Positions 63,817-64,000 of a DNA stretch of 64,000 bases are shown one piece after another. The number at the start of each line of letters is the position of its first letter. The first letter of the stretch is position 1. Both the position numbers and the translations under genes were made by a program. This stretch comes from Oasisia sp. SBJ-2009 (lineage: Eukaryota > Annelida > Polychaeta > Sabellida > Siboglinidae): NCBI GenBank assembly GCA_964017155.1, contig OZ024864.1:32568932-32632931 (forward strand), given 5' to 3'. The notes beneath the pieces were generated by a model. It made no database searches, was not told the DNA's origin, and saw only the letters and a list, made by a program, of their open reading frames with translations.

Positions 63817-64000
63817 CTGCAAGTAAAAACAGTTGGTTCAATGAAAACACCTCCAGTTGACTTAAAGTTGAGTTAAACTTGTAAATGTATAATTTCTGGC
63901 GTTACAAGATTGCGGCGGCATTAGTGGCTACAATACCCCCTTAAGAATAATAAATATTCCAATAAAAGTAAACTTGTTATTACAGTGTATACTATATAAG
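63817..64000 (-). other. SUCLG1 upstream intron/edge
   Basis: No convincing first exon. An ATG near 63930 (minus strand) opens only five codons before a weak donor and does not look like a mitochondrial presequence. Confidence 0.5.

Noticed and set aside
63900..63960. SUCLG1 first exon near the window edge
   Set aside because: The ATG opens MPPQS only, with no Arg-rich presequence and a poor donor. The real first exon is probably beyond 64000.

Overview
The window is nuclear DNA from a bilaterian animal, most likely a marine invertebrate. It holds four conserved animal genes built from short exons with GT-AG introns, extreme minisatellite content, and fragments of hAT, Harbinger-like, Penelope-like, LINE and SINE elements. 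It is AT-rich outside exons. I cannot fix the phylum. There are no bacterial features: no operons, Shine-Dalgarno sites or CRISPR.

Layout. (1) 354-15549, + strand: the 3' part of a HECTD2-type HECT E3 ubiquitin ligase. Ten exons encode the last 383 residues, including the catalytic Cys; the gene starts upstream of the window. A long 3' UTR probably runs to about 18.2 kb. (2) 22213-39219, - strand: a complete pantothenate kinase (PANK) in seven coding exons, 417 aa, convergent with HECTD2. (3) 40439-53263, + strand: a complete PLPBP/PROSC (PLP homeostasis protein) in eight exons, 278 aa. It is divergent from PANK, with about 1.2 kb between the two start codons, so the promoter may be shared. 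(4) 58200-63816, - strand: succinyl-CoA ligase alpha subunit (SUCLG1), seven exons. The first exon lies outside the window, and the short final exon was not found.

Three of the genes belong to cofactor or mitochondrial metabolism: PANK commits vitamin B5 to CoA, SUCLG1 cleaves a CoA thioester in the TCA cycle, and PLPBP handles vitamin B6 cofactor. HECTD2 is a ubiquitin ligase. I infer no functional cluster beyond the PANK/PLPBP head-to-head arrangement.

The unusual feature is that tandem arrays repeatedly grow out of exon-intron boundaries. In HECTD2, a 44-bp unit containing the complete 3' splice site plus the first 21-22 nt of an exon is present 89 times with no length drift, and only the last copy leads into the real exon. 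In PLPBP, a 22-bp unit containing the 5' splice site follows the exon as 57 copies, again with exact periodicity. SUCLG1 has a two-copy (52-bp) duplication across an acceptor, PANK has a 41-bp array derived from the end of an exon, and HECTD2 has a decayed partial exon copy behind a GACA array. In the three cases where I could read the result, use of a decoy site gives an in-frame stop within 4 to 10 codons. Other notable items are a HECTD2 intron with U12-type splice signals, a polypurine array of roughly 180 copies in a PANK intron, a hAT element inserted inside a minisatellite with a perfect 8-bp target duplication, a Tol2-like hAT, and a pair of terminal-inverted-repeat elements carrying CACGTG palindromes on either side of the PANK/PLPBP promoter.
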